DNA from: Oscillospiraceae bacterium
Lineage (GTDB): Bacteria; Bacillota; Clostridia; Oscillospirales; Ruminococcaceae
DNA length: 41,151 bases
Assembly: GCA_015067185.1 (NCBI GenBank)
Contig: SVMZ01000028.1
Coordinates: forward strand, 1 to 41,151
Reading direction: 5' to 3'
Part shown: piece after piece, positions 8,389-16,719 of the stretch
How positions within the stretch are numbered: position 1 is the stretch's first letter
Layout: every line of letters starts with the position of its first letter
The notes under the pieces: model-generated
Database searches by the model: none
What the model saw: the letters and a program-made list of their open reading frames with translations, nothing else
What the model was told of the DNA's origin: nothing
Position numbers and translations under genes: made by a program

Positions 8389-9056
8389 ATATCCATCCTG
8401 TAGCCCAAACCGCGGACGGTTTTGATAATCGTCGGGTTTTGCGGGTCATCCTCTATTTTTTCGCGCAGACGTTTGATATATACGGTCAGTGTGTTATCGT
8501 TGACAAAATCTCCTGCAATATCCCAGATGGCGGAGAGCAGCTGATTGCGGGAGAGCACGCAGCCGCGGTTGTTGATGAACACCAGCAGCAGACGGTATTC
8601 AAGGGCGGAAAGGTAGAGATCCTTTCCGTTTTTGGTGGCGGTTCCCTTCACGGTGTCCACCGCAACCTCTCCCAGCTGAGTCAGCCCGCCATTGTTTCCG
8701 GTGAGGCGAAGAATATTTTTAATGCGGAGAATCAGTTCACGGGGACGGAAGGGCTTGGGAATATAGTCGTCTGCTCCCAGTTCAAAACCGGTAACGGTGC
8801 TGTATTCATCTGCCGAAGCGGTGAGAAAGATGACCGGGATCCCATAATCGGCTTTAATGGCAGAGCAGAGTGAAAAGCCGTTGCCATCTGCGAGAGAGAT
8901 ATCGAGAAGAACAAGATCAAATCTGTCTTTTTCCAGTTCGGAAAGCGCATCGTGCTGTCCCGGTGCATTTTTTACCGAAAAGCCCTCAGCAGTAAGAAAT
9001 TCTGTAAGATTGGTGACAATACTTTTATCGTCTTCAACCAGCAGCAATTTTGTCAT
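8385..9056 (-). CDS. OmpR-family response regulator
   Basis: A 223-residue two-domain regulator. The receiver (1-120) has acidic D9/D10, phospho-acceptor Asp52, Thr79 and Lys101. The winged-helix DNA-binding domain (about 127-223) ends with the usual TVRGLGYRM. It pairs with the overlapping kinase gene. Likely targets are its own promoter (repeats at 9224-9256) and the ABC operon (7265-7307). AGGAGA lies 9 nt before the ATG. The 5' leader contains a 9-bp hairpin (9087-9116). Confidence 0.94.
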   Translation of the reverse strand: MTKLLLVEDDKSIVTNLTEFLTAEGFSVKNAPGQHDALSELEKDRFDLVLLDISLADGNGFSLCSAIKADYGIPVIFLTASADEYSTVTGFELGADDYIPKPFRPRELILRIKNILRLTGNNGGLTQLGEVAVDTVKGTATKNGKDLYLSALEYRLLLVFINNRGCVLSRNQLLSAIWDIAGDFVNDNTLTVYIKRLREKIEDDPQNPTIIKTVRGLGYRMDI

Positions 9057-9086
9057 GTTCCGGTCTCCTTACAAAGATGTGTGAGG

Positions 9087-9116
9087 ATGATGCGGAAAGA
9101 GGGGGAACCGCATCAT
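9087..9116 (-). promoter_or_regulatory. Leader hairpin upstream of the response regulator gene
   Basis: A perfect 9-bp inverted repeat (9087-9095 with 9108-9116) around a purine-rich 12-nt loop. It begins 31 nt before the ATG in the untranslated leader. No T tract follows on the minus strand, so it is not an intrinsic terminator. It could stabilise the mRNA or bind a protein. Confidence 0.4.
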
Positions 9117-9223
9117 GTTCTGCAGGTGTATCCGTTGGGGTGGTGGAAACAAAGTGCATTTACCTCACAGGTATGATGTTACAACAAGATTGTGATATGC
9201 CTGAGAACAGGGGTTTTCAAATT

Positions 9224-9256
9224 ACTTAAGATTGACGTAAGATTAGTGTAAGAAAA
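9224..9256. promoter_or_regulatory. Three direct repeats at 11-bp spacing, candidate operator
   Basis: The plus strand shows cTTAAG (9225), cGTAAG (9236) and tGTAAG (9247), each 11 bp after the last, within 11-mers ending in ATTG, ATTA and AAAA. The array lies about 170 bp upstream of the response regulator start. Period and count match the GTCA array before the ABC genes, but the box sequence differs. Autoregulation by the OmpR-family protein is the likely role. Confidence 0.5.
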
Positions 9257-9262
9257 TTTGAA

Positions 9263-9283
9263 AAGCGGGCAAAATGCCCGCTT
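9263..9283 (-). terminator. Terminator after the radical SAM gene pair
   Basis: An 8-bp GC-rich stem (9263-9270 with 9276-9283) with a 5-nt loop, followed on the minus strand by TTTTCAAATTTTC. It lies 43 nt past the stop of the DUF2344 gene. Confidence 0.85.
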
Positions 9284-9325
9284 GGTTTAAAGGTGTGCAA
9301 AATGATACCGGAAAGCGGCAGGTGC

Positions 9326-10009
9326 TTATTTGAAAAGAATGCCGTTCTTGTTGTAAACAGCAAGTTTGGTATAGTTGATGCTGTCAAAGGAGATGCCGCT
9401 CTTTTCGCAGAAATCGTTAAACACCAGCATGGGGTTGATGTTGACGGTGCTTCCTGCAGAGAGGCGCAGGGTAAGGGAAAGGGTGCCGTCCTGTGCAGTA
9501 GGGTCGTTCTGCTGCATAAGATGAGGCTTGACGTCAATATCCTTGATGCCGGATTTGGTCTTTTTAGGGATGATAATGCTGTCCTGCTCCACATAGTCAT
9601 TCCAGAGGGTAAGCAGTTTATCGGAATCGGAGGCATAAGCGGCGGAAGAAGCCTTGACCGAAAAATCGGCAAGGGCAATTTCGGATACTTTCATGACCGG
9701 TGCAGCCACGCGGATCAGCTTGATGCCGGCAGGCAGAGCCGGGGTCAGCAATTTTTCCGCTGTTTCAAAGTCAGCACCGTCGACAAGGCGGAAATCCATG
9801 GTTTCATAAAGACTTTCAATGCCCAGTGAAAGAGGCAGGGCAAAGGTGATGTAAACGTGGGGATTGAATCCCTCGGTGTGCCAGATGGGCAGACGGGAAC
9901 GGCGGAGAACACGCTGCATGCAGCGGTTCATATCCAGATGGGAGATGTATTTGAGATCGCCTGTTTTGGTGTAAAACAGTCTGGCATCCACGGTGTTGTT
10001 GTTATCCAA
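9326..10009 (-). CDS. TIGR03936 family radical-SAM-associated protein (DUF2344)
   Basis: A 227-residue DUF2344 protein. The family-defining N-terminus is present: RLFYTKTGDLKYISHLD, then MQRVLRRSRLP and a TEGFNPHVYITFA segment (about residues 10-56). The function is unknown. In some bacteria it is fused to the C-terminus of the radical SAM protein encoded just upstream, and here the two overlap by 8 nt (10002-10009), which supports a working pair. The ATG lies inside the end of the upstream gene. Confidence 0.92.
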   Translation of the reverse strand: MDNNNTVDARLFYTKTGDLKYISHLDMNRCMQRVLRRSRLPIWHTEGFNPHVYITFALPLSLGIESLYETMDFRLVDGADFETAEKLLTPALPAGIKLIRVAAPVMKVSEIALADFSVKASSAAYASDSDKLLTLWNDYVEQDSIIIPKKTKSGIKDIDVKPHLMQQNDPTAQDGTLSLTLRLSAGSTVNINPMLVFNDFCEKSGISFDSINYTKLAVYNKNGILFK

Positions 10010-11855
10010 TGCAGCATCCTCCGTTCAGTTTTTTTGCGCCGCAGCCGGCACAGCGTTCACGGCAGTTGGGGGTGGTTTTTTCTTCTTTGGAGAGCATATT
10101 CTCGCGAATCAGGAAGCTCTTGTCAACGCCGTAGGAGATGTGATCCCAAGGAAGCAGTTCATCATAGGGACGGGTGCGGTTGGCATAGAAAGCGGGGTCA
10201 ATGCCGGTTTCTTCAAAGGCTTTGAGCCAGAGATCATATTTAAAGGTCTCATCCCAGGCATCAAAAGAGCAGCCCATGCGCCATGCCGTTTCAATAACCT
10301 TGCAGATTTTGCGGTCGGCTCTTGCCATCACGCCCTCCAGAGCACTGATGCGGGAATCGTGCCAGCTGATGTGTATCTTTTTGCTCTTGATGCAGGAGAG
10401 CAGATGTCTTTGTTTTTCTTTGAGCATATCCTGGGTATCCTGCGGCTCAAACTCAAAGGGAGTATGGGGCTTGGGGACAAAGCTGGCAACGCTGGCAGAG
10501 ACTGTGACGCCCTTACCCTTCGGCTTATTGGGAAGGGAGTAGTAGAGATCAACAATCTTCTGGGCAAGCACGGCAATACCCTCGATATCTTCCAGTGTTT
10601 CGCCGGGCAGACCGATCATGAAGTAAAGCTTGACCGCAGTATAACCGCCTTCAAAGGCGATGCGGCAGGTGCGGAGAATCTCATCCTCTGTGATGTTTTT
10701 GTTGATGATATCGCGCATACGTTGTGTTCCCGCTTCGGGGGCAAAGGTAAGACCGTTCTTTTTAAGGAGTGAGATGCGGTCCAGCACCTCTTTGGAGAAC
10801 TTGTCGATTCTCAGCGAGGGGAGGGAGAGACTGACCTTGTCTTCGGCGGTCCAGTCCAGCAGCTGGTCCAGCAGCGGTTCAATATTGCTGTAATCACTGG
10901 TGCTCAGCGAGCAGAGGGAGAGTTCCTCATAGCCGGTGGAATAGCAGAGCTCTTTGGCGTTCTGGTTTAGTTTTTCGCTGCTCTTTTCACGGACAGGGCG
11001 ATAGATAAAACCAGCCTGACAGAAACGGCAGCCGCGGATGCAGCCGCGCATGACCTCGATGACAGCGCGGTCATGGACGGTTTCGGTGAAGGGAACCACG
11101 AATTCCTGAGGATAGAAGACATTTTCCAGATCGGATATAATACGTTTTGTAATTTTTGCGGGAGCGTCTCCTGTTGGTATTAGTTCCGCCAGCGTACCAT
11201 CCTCATGATATTGAGGAGTATACAGCGAGGGGACATAGAATCCATCCAGTTTGGCGGCGCGGCGAAGGAATTCGCTTTTGCCGATTCCCTCTTTTTTAGC
11301 CTCACGGTAAAGTGCCATCAGTTCGGGGAGGGCTTCTTCTCCTTCACCGATGGAAAAGATATCGATAAAATCGGTAATGGGTTCGGGATTGCAGGTACAG
11401 GGACCGCCGGCGATGACAATATTTTTCAGTTCATCTCCACGGTCGGCGGCACGGACAGGTAGACCGGCCAGATCCAGCATGTTGAGCATGTTGGTATAGC
11501 AAAGCTCATACTGGAGGGTAAAACCAATAAAATCAAAGGCGGTGAGCTCATCCTTGCTCTCCAGTGCATAGAGCGGAAGGTTTTCGGTGCGCATCAGCTG
11601 TTCCATGTCGGTGTCGGGGGCGAAGACGCGCTCGCACCATACATAGTCCAGAGTGTTGAGTACACCGTAGAGTATTTTGATGCCCAGATGGGACATACCG
11701 ATTTCGTATTTATCGGGAAAACAGAATGCAAAGCGGACATCTACCGCATTTTTATCCTTCATAGCGCATCCGGATTCTCCACCGGAATATCTTGCGGGTT
11801 TTTGTACCCGGGAAAGCAGGGAGTCAAGTTTTTGTCTATCCAATGTTTGCGACAT
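10002..11855 (-). CDS. TIGR03960 family B12-binding-type radical SAM protein
   Basis: About 617 residues. After the family opening (VQKPARYSGGE) comes a B12-binding-like Rossmann region with CFPDKYEIGMSHLG and AGGPCTCNPEP, then the radical SAM domain with the cluster motif in RGCIRGCRFCQ and the later segment FAPEAGTQRMR. The C-terminus has a Cys cluster (CRERCAGCG). These proteins are widespread in Clostridia next to DUF2344, and the reaction is not established. The start is uncertain: ATG at 11855 has AGGA 4 nt upstream, and a TTG at 11843 has AAGG 12 nt upstream. A farther ATG at 11900 is unlikely because it precedes a TATAAT-like -10 (11886-11891). Confidence 0.9.
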   Translation of the reverse strand: MSQTLDRQKLDSLLSRVQKPARYSGGESGCAMKDKNAVDVRFAFCFPDKYEIGMSHLGIKILYGVLNTLDYVWCERVFAPDTDMEQLMRTENLPLYALESKDELTAFDFIGFTLQYELCYTNMLNMLDLAGLPVRAADRGDELKNIVIAGGPCTCNPEPITDFIDIFSIGEGEEALPELMALYREAKKEGIGKSEFLRRAAKLDGFYVPSLYTPQYHEDGTLAELIPTGDAPAKITKRIISDLENVFYPQEFVVPFTETVHDRAVIEVMRGCIRGCRFCQAGFIYRPVREKSSEKLNQNAKELCYSTGYEELSLCSLSTSDYSNIEPLLDQLLDWTAEDKVSLSLPSLRIDKFSKEVLDRISLLKKNGLTFAPEAGTQRMRDIINKNITEDEILRTCRIAFEGGYTAVKLYFMIGLPGETLEDIEGIAVLAQKIVDLYYSLPNKPKGKGVTVSASVASFVPKPHTPFEFEPQDTQDMLKEKQRHLLSCIKSKKIHISWHDSRISALEGVMARADRKICKVIETAWRMGCSFDAWDETFKYDLWLKAFEETGIDPAFYANRTRPYDELLPWDHISYGVDKSFLIRENMLSKEEKTTPNCRERCAGCGAKKLNGGCCIG

Positions 11856-11934
11856 CCTTCCTGATAGGGTATAAATAGAGTATACATTATAATGATACAC
11901 TATTTTCCTCTTTTTTTCAACAAGGGGAAGGGTT

Positions 11935-12522
11935 TTATTCCGAAATATCTTTAAAAAGAGTAATCGAAAGATAGATGGTGGTAATCAGCAGAGAGGGAGA
12001 GTGAGATTGACCAAACAGAAGCAGGAGTCCCGCAATGAGGAGGACTGTGAGAAAAAGAACAGCAATACAGAGAAAAAGACTCTGGGAGAGACGTGGAGAG
12101 AGATGGAGCTCCAACAGGCAGCGCAGAATATTTCCGCCATCGAGACAGCCGACAGGGATGAGATTGAACAGCGCCAGCATCAGGTTGAGCAGAGCGGCAT
12201 GGGAGAGAGCAGGTCCCATGGTATGGAAAAAGGCGGCCAGAAGCAGGTTGACAAAAGGTCCGGCCAGCAAAATCAGTATTTCACGGGAAGAGGGGAGCAG
12301 CGTGTTTCGTCTGATTATTTTTATGCCGAAGGAGCGCAGCTCAATGGAGGAGGGAAGTTCTCCGCTGAGCAGCATGGCTGTAAGGTGTCCTGCTTCATGC
12401 AGCAGAATGGCAAGTAAAAAAAACACCGAGTCCGGTGTTGGGGTAAAAAGGATATAAAGGGCAACCAGGCAGACGAAGAGAAAGGATATGTATATTTTTA
12501 CACCCCGAATGGTAATTTCCAT
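11935..12522 (-). CDS. M50 family intramembrane metalloprotease, SpoIVFB-like
   Basis: A 195-residue, strongly hydrophobic site-2 protease. The zinc motif HEAGH is at 42-46 and the third ligand Asp128 lies in LIPVGCLDGGNI, both within predicted membrane helices. Small size and the absence of a PDZ or CBS domain suit the SpoIVFB group, which cleaves pro-sigma-K in the mother cell. It begins 23 nt after an M23-domain membrane protein, the same order as spoIVFA-spoIVFB, and the window also contains spoIVB, whose product triggers this protease in Bacillus. The assignment as SpoIVFB rests on this context and the motif. Other small M50 proteases are possible. Confidence 0.8.
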   Translation of the reverse strand: MEITIRGVKIYISFLFVCLVALYILFTPTPDSVFFLLAILLHEAGHLTAMLLSGELPSSIELRSFGIKIIRRNTLLPSSREILILLAGPFVNLLLAAFFHTMGPALSHAALLNLMLALFNLIPVGCLDGGNILRCLLELHLSPRLSQSLFLCIAVLFLTVLLIAGLLLLFGQSHSPSLLITTIYLSITLFKDISE

Positions 12523-12545
12523 ACAAGCTCCTTAGTGATCAAGGT

Positions 12546-13541
12546 TCAACGGGAAAAAGGAGAACGGAACAACCAGCAGGGATCGGCATAAAGCCCGTTG
12601 ATGAGCAGGTCAAGATGCAGATGACTGCCGGTGGAGACACCGGTAGAACCAACATAGGCGATAGTTTCTCCGGCGCGGACACGAATTCCCTCTGAGACAG
12701 CAAGACGGCTGCAATGACAGTAGCGGGTCTGGGTACCGGTGGTGTGCTCCAGGAGAATATAGTTGCCGAAAATATCGGAATAGCCTGTCTCAACAACCGT
12801 ACCGGGGAAAACCGCACGGATCGGTGTGCCGGAAGGAGCGGGAATATCGATGCCGCCGTGGAAGTCTACATTGCCGCTGATGGGATGATAACGGTAGCCA
12901 AAGGGACTGGAAACGGTATTCATATCCCAGTTTGAAAGAGGAGAGACGGCTTGAGCGGTTGTCAGAATCGGGGCAAGCGTAACACTGCCGGGAATGGCGA
13001 GAGAACCGGAGAGACCAAAGGCAGAAGTTGTAGGGGAAAACAGAGCGGTATAGGCGGGGGAATCACTTTCAGCACGGAGAGAGATAGTGTCATCATCAGC
13101 TGTTTCTTCTCCGTCGAAAGATGGGGCCGATGATTCCTGTTCCGGTTTTTCTTCCTCTTCAACCGGAACATGACTCTCCTCTTCGCCGGATACCGTGGAT
13201 TCCTCCCCGGAATGTGAGGGGAAAAGAGAAGAAAAGGTGTCTTCTGCAAGAGAAAAATCGGAAAAATATGTCTCATACAGCTCAGAGAGGGTTTGTACGG
13301 CAATATCATCGGTTCGTTCATGGGGAAGCACGCCCTCGGTATGGCCGAGATAACCATTGACGGCAAGAATAAGGGCGGAGGTGAGGATAAGAGCGAACAA
13401 CGTTTGAAGAATAAACAGAATGGCAACCTTATCACCGGAAGCGGGAGCCTGCTTTGTCTCGGAAGGAAGGGGACGGAGATCAGCGGGCTGTGTTCTGCGG
13501 CGGGGCTCTCTGTCGATGCGCTCATAGTTTCCGATATCCAT
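12546..13541 (-). CDS. Membrane-anchored M23 (LytM) protein, SpoIVFA-like
   Basis: 331 residues: a cytoplasmic Arg/Pro-rich N-terminus, one transmembrane helix (about 38-62), a long acidic Ser/Glu-rich linker (about 95-165), and a C-terminal M23 domain (about 205-325). Zinc ligands look complete: His228 and Asp232 in HGGID, and the HLH pair (307, 309), plus His276. The order M23-M50 matches spoIVFA-spoIVFB, where SpoIVFA holds the protease inactive until SpoIVB cleaves it. The start at 13541 has AAAGGA about 10 nt upstream. A longer in-frame start at 13838 overlaps the AraC gene and is rejected. It could instead be a true endopeptidase. Confidence 0.78.
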   Translation of the reverse strand: MDIGNYERIDREPRRRTQPADLRPLPSETKQAPASGDKVAILFILQTLFALILTSALILAVNGYLGHTEGVLPHERTDDIAVQTLSELYETYFSDFSLAEDTFSSLFPSHSGEESTVSGEEESHVPVEEEEKPEQESSAPSFDGEETADDDTISLRAESDSPAYTALFSPTTSAFGLSGSLAIPGSVTLAPILTTAQAVSPLSNWDMNTVSSPFGYRYHPISGNVDFHGGIDIPAPSGTPIRAVFPGTVVETGYSDIFGNYILLEHTTGTQTRYCHCSRLAVSEGIRVRAGETIAYVGSTGVSTGSHLHLDLLINGLYADPCWLFRSPFSR

Positions 13542-13734
13542 TTTGATCACATTCCTTTCGGAAAAACTTCTTTCAGTTAAGGATATGACAGGCTGAAGGG
13601 GAATATGACGGAAGAAAAAACGCGGAAAAGAGAGCAAGGCACCGGGAAATAAGCGGTAGAGGCCGGAGAACGAAGAAACAGCCGTGCGGCAAGGCGCAGC
13701 GACTGTTGAAAAAAGGGATACTGGAAGTGTAAAA

Positions 13735-14547
13735 TCAAAAGATATGCTGTTCAATATAATCCGTTGGCGAAAGGAAGGTGGCTTTTTTGAAGACTTTTGA
13801 AAAATACAGTGGGTCGGTATAGCCGGACCGGTGAGCAATTTCGGTGACGAAAGTTATTTTTTCTTCATCAATCAAGTGAAGCGCATATTCAATCCGCTTG
13901 CGGGTGAGAAACTCTTTGAAGCCGTCTCCGCCGTTTTTCCTCAGCAGGGATGAGAGATATTTCGGAGTATAAGAGAAAATGGCGGCCACTTTTTTCAGTG
14001 ACAGGTCAGATTCGGTGCAGTGAATGCCGATATAATCCACAATGGTATCAAAGACACTTTTTACAGGGGCGGTATCGGTAATTTCTTTGAGTTCATCCTG
14101 CAGAAAGGAAAGGGTGTAAAACAACACGCTTTTGGTGAGAAGATTGGAGTTTTGCGGTGTGATTCGGCGGATGGAGGAAAACCAGAAGTCAATATGGCTG
14201 TCCATGTTGTAATAGACAGGGCTATCCTGTGTGATATGAAAATTTTCAAAAAGCGGTAGAACAGATTGTCCGGAAAAGGTGATATACATATACTCGAAAT
14301 CATCGCTGCCGTCAATGGTGTAGAGAAAGCCGGAAAAAATGATGAAAACACATCCTTTGCGAAGGGGAAAATCCAGTCCTCCCACGTGCAGAACAGCTTC
14401 TCCCTGCAGGACAAGATGAAGGCGGTAGGGAAGATTGAAGAAGGGTTGGGTGAGTTTGTGGAATTCTGTCTCATAGACAAAATTAATGACGGAAATGCTT
14501 TCGGAGAAATCGGTTTCCGGCATGAATTGGCACAGACTGTTGCTCAT
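13735..14547 (-). CDS. AraC-family transcriptional regulator
   Basis: A 270-residue regulator. The N-terminal half is a cupin-like sensing region (LHLVLQGEAVLHVGG near 50). The C-terminal 100 residues hold two helix-turn-helix motifs, with DLSLKKVAAIFSYTPKYLS and the hallmark EIAHRSGYTDPLYFSKVFKK. The start at 14547 is preceded by GGGAGG at 5 nt. It is divergent from the EamA/oxidoreductase genes (156 bp between starts) and probably controls them, perhaps in response to a sugar or related small molecule. Confidence 0.9.
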   Translation of the reverse strand: MSNSLCQFMPETDFSESISVINFVYETEFHKLTQPFFNLPYRLHLVLQGEAVLHVGGLDFPLRKGCVFIIFSGFLYTIDGSDDFEYMYITFSGQSVLPLFENFHITQDSPVYYNMDSHIDFWFSSIRRITPQNSNLLTKSVLFYTLSFLQDELKEITDTAPVKSVFDTIVDYIGIHCTESDLSLKKVAAIFSYTPKYLSSLLRKNGGDGFKEFLTRKRIEYALHLIDEEKITFVTEIAHRSGYTDPLYFSKVFKKATFLSPTDYIEQHIF

Positions 14548-14703
14548 AGCGGCCTCCCAAAAAGTATATTGGAATAATAAGATGATTATATTGGATTTTT
14601 TGAGATTTTTCAAGAGAAAAGGCTTTTTTTATGGATAAAAAGCGAAAAATTCCATTTACAAGCAAGGAAAAGTGTAATAGGATATTGGAGGGAAGGTGAG
14701 GAA

Positions 14704-15555
14704 ATGGTCTATTTACTGATTCTTCTCGGTGTATCAGCCAGTATAGGAGAAGGTCTGTTGGTTAAAGCCTACGGGAAGAAGCATACCGGCGGCGGATTTT
14801 TATTTACCGGAATTATATCGCTGTTTTCTATGTTGTTCTTTGTGGTGACAAATCAAGGGGGATTTCAAGCGGCGCCGGAGCTGTTTATCTATGGCATTCT
14901 CTCCGGTGTGGCATATGCCGGAGCCGTGGTGCTCACCTATGTGGCGTTTTCCATTGGCTCTTATGCTCTATCCAATTTGATCTTATCTTATTCCCTGATT
15001 TTTACTGTTATCTATGGGCTTGTTTTTCTGAAAGAGAAAGCCAGCGTATATACCTATATTGGTTTTGCGTTGCTGGCAGTTTCCATATTTCTTATGCGGG
15101 GAAAGGATCAGGAGAAAAAAGGATTCTCGCTGAAATGGCTGATTGCCATTCTGGTTTCTTTTGCCGGTTCCGGTATCTTTGGCGTGCTGCAGAGGATGCA
15201 GCAGATCCGTTTTGAGGATGCCTGCTCCAATGAATTTATGATTATTACGCTCGGTATCTCCGCAGGCAGCCTGATTATAATCGGTTTATTCCGTGAAAAG
15301 AGCGGCATCAAGGGCATATTCAGCAAAGGAAATCTCTATGCGGTGGGAGCCGGTGTCTGCAACGGTTTGACAAACATGTTTACGCTGATTGTAAATACCA
15401 TGTTCGAGCTTTCACGTGCCAGTGCGGTTCGTTCCGGTTTAAAACTGCTGATCATCTATCTGATATCGCTGTTGATATTTAAAGAGAAATTTACCAAAAG
15501 ACAGCTGGTCGGTGCCGTGGTCGGTGCTGTATCCATTATACTTTTTAATTTCTGA
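14704..15555 (+). CDS. EamA/DMT-superfamily transporter
   Basis: A 283-residue integral membrane protein with about ten hydrophobic helices in two similar halves, the EamA (drug/metabolite transporter) layout. The first half ends in VIYGLVFLKEKASVYTYIG and the second in LLIFKEKFTKRQLVG, the equivalent positions of the repeat. GGAGGGAAGGTGAGGAA supplies the ribosome binding site. Its stop is 16 nt before the next start, so the pair is an operon. The substrate is unknown, but the partner gene suggests a sugar or sugar-derived compound. Confidence 0.88.
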   Translation: MVYLLILLGVSASIGEGLLVKAYGKKHTGGGFLFTGIISLFSMLFFVVTNQGGFQAAPELFIYGILSGVAYAGAVVLTYVAFSIGSYALSNLILSYSLIFTVIYGLVFLKEKASVYTYIGFALLAVSIFLMRGKDQEKKGFSLKWLIAILVSFAGSGIFGVLQRMQQIRFEDACSNEFMIITLGISAGSLIIIGLFREKSGIKGIFSKGNLYAVGAGVCNGLTNMFTLIVNTMFELSRASAVRSGLKLLIIYLISLLIFKEKFTKRQLVGAVVGAVSIILFNF

Positions 15556-15571
15556 TAAAGAGGTGTTTTTT

Positions 15572-16651
15572 GTGGAGAAAAAGGTGAAACTTGGTGTTGT
15601 AGGTCTGCTCAGAGGTTTGTATGTGGCCTCCGAACTGGTGAATGAAGAAAAAATGACCATTGCCGCTGTCTGCGATAAGGTGCCTGAGAGGGTAAAGGCT
15701 GCATATGATAAGCTCACAGAGCTGGGAGTGGAGGGGCTGAAAACCTATACCGACTACGATGAGATGCTGAATTCTGATATTGATGCGGTATATGTGGTGA
15801 CAGATGCCATCTGCCATGTTCCCTTTGTGCTCAAAGCACTGGAAAAAGGCAAACACGTGCTGAGTGAGATTCCCACCATTGCTTCTCTGGAGGAGGCAAA
15901 ACAGCTGAAGGCTGCCGTTAAAAATCACCCGGAACTCAAATATATGGCAGCGGAAAATGTCAACTACTGGGACAATATCCGCGCATGGAAAAAGATGAGG
16001 GAAGAGGGAAAATTCGGTACGGTCATCTATGCCGAAGGTGAATATTTCCACCATGATCCGTCCCAGCCGATAGACGGTGAGATGGAAAAGGGACACTGGA
16101 GAGAGAGTCTGCCCTCCATCCGTTATATCACCCATGAAATGGGCCCCCTGCTTGATATTCTGGACGATGAGTGTGTCTCTGTATCCTGCATGGTGCCGGA
16201 TGTGAAATGCAATCCCTACAAAAAGGGACCGGAAAACGGTGTTGCCATCTTCAAGACCAGGAAAGGTGCGGTCATCCGGATTCTGATCTTCTTTGGGGCC
16301 TATGTGGGATTTGCCCATAACTACCGTGTGATCGGAACTCACGGCAGTATTCAGACCGACAGCAATGTCACACTGGATGAGGCACGCTGCTATGCAGCAT
16401 TTTCCGATCTGCCCGGAAGCATCAAGAAAAAAGAAATGCTTCCCATTGGTATTGCCACCGAAAGCAAAGCGACGGGCGGACACGGCGGCGCCGATGTGAA
16501 GATGATGAGAGATTTTATCGACTGCATCGTTGAAGACAGGGAACCCTATCTCAATGTGGACCGCGGTATCAAGATGAGCCTTCCCGGCATCATTGCCCAT
16601 GAGTCCTCTCTGCAGGGCGGCGCACTGATGGAAATTCCTGTAATTGAATAA
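15572..16651 (+). CDS. Gfo/Idh/MocA-family oxidoreductase, atypical active site
   Basis: A 359-residue NAD(P)-dependent oxidoreductase-fold protein. The N-terminal Rossmann fold has GVVGLLRG (about 8-15), and the C-terminal domain carries the long beta-sheet. The usual EKP motif is EIP (KGKHVLSEIPT), so the normal catalytic lysine is absent. Later, GHWRESLPS and a THEMGPLLDIL segment resemble the region around the active site of GH109 glycosidases. This may therefore be a redox-neutral hydrolase or lyase acting on a sugar and not a simple dehydrogenase. The GTG start at 15572 has AGAGGTG 6 nt upstream. A start farther upstream at 15512 would overlap the EamA gene. Confidence 0.85.
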   Translation: MEKKVKLGVVGLLRGLYVASELVNEEKMTIAAVCDKVPERVKAAYDKLTELGVEGLKTYTDYDEMLNSDIDAVYVVTDAICHVPFVLKALEKGKHVLSEIPTIASLEEAKQLKAAVKNHPELKYMAAENVNYWDNIRAWKKMREEGKFGTVIYAEGEYFHHDPSQPIDGEMEKGHWRESLPSIRYITHEMGPLLDILDDECVSVSCMVPDVKCNPYKKGPENGVAIFKTRKGAVIRILIFFGAYVGFAHNYRVIGTHGSIQTDSNVTLDEARCYAAFSDLPGSIKKKEMLPIGIATESKATGGHGGADVKMMRDFIDCIVEDREPYLNVDRGIKMSLPGIIAHESSLQGGALMEIPVIE

Positions 16652-16661
16652 CAAAGACGAA

Positions 16662-16702
16662 AAAACAGGCTGCCGCGGCAAAACGCTGAGGCAGTCTGTT
16701 TT
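16662..16702. terminator. Bidirectional terminator between convergent genes
   Basis: A 13-bp stem with one G-T pair (16662-16674 with 16690-16702). T runs follow in both directions. It ends the oxidoreductase operon from the left and the DUF2088 gene from the right. Confidence 0.8.
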
Positions 16703-16719
16703 GATGTAACGACAGGGGA

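Noticed and set aside
13542..13838. N-terminal extension of the M23 protein
   Set aside because: It would overlap the AraC gene, lacks a ribosome binding site, and precedes a well-supported start at 13541.
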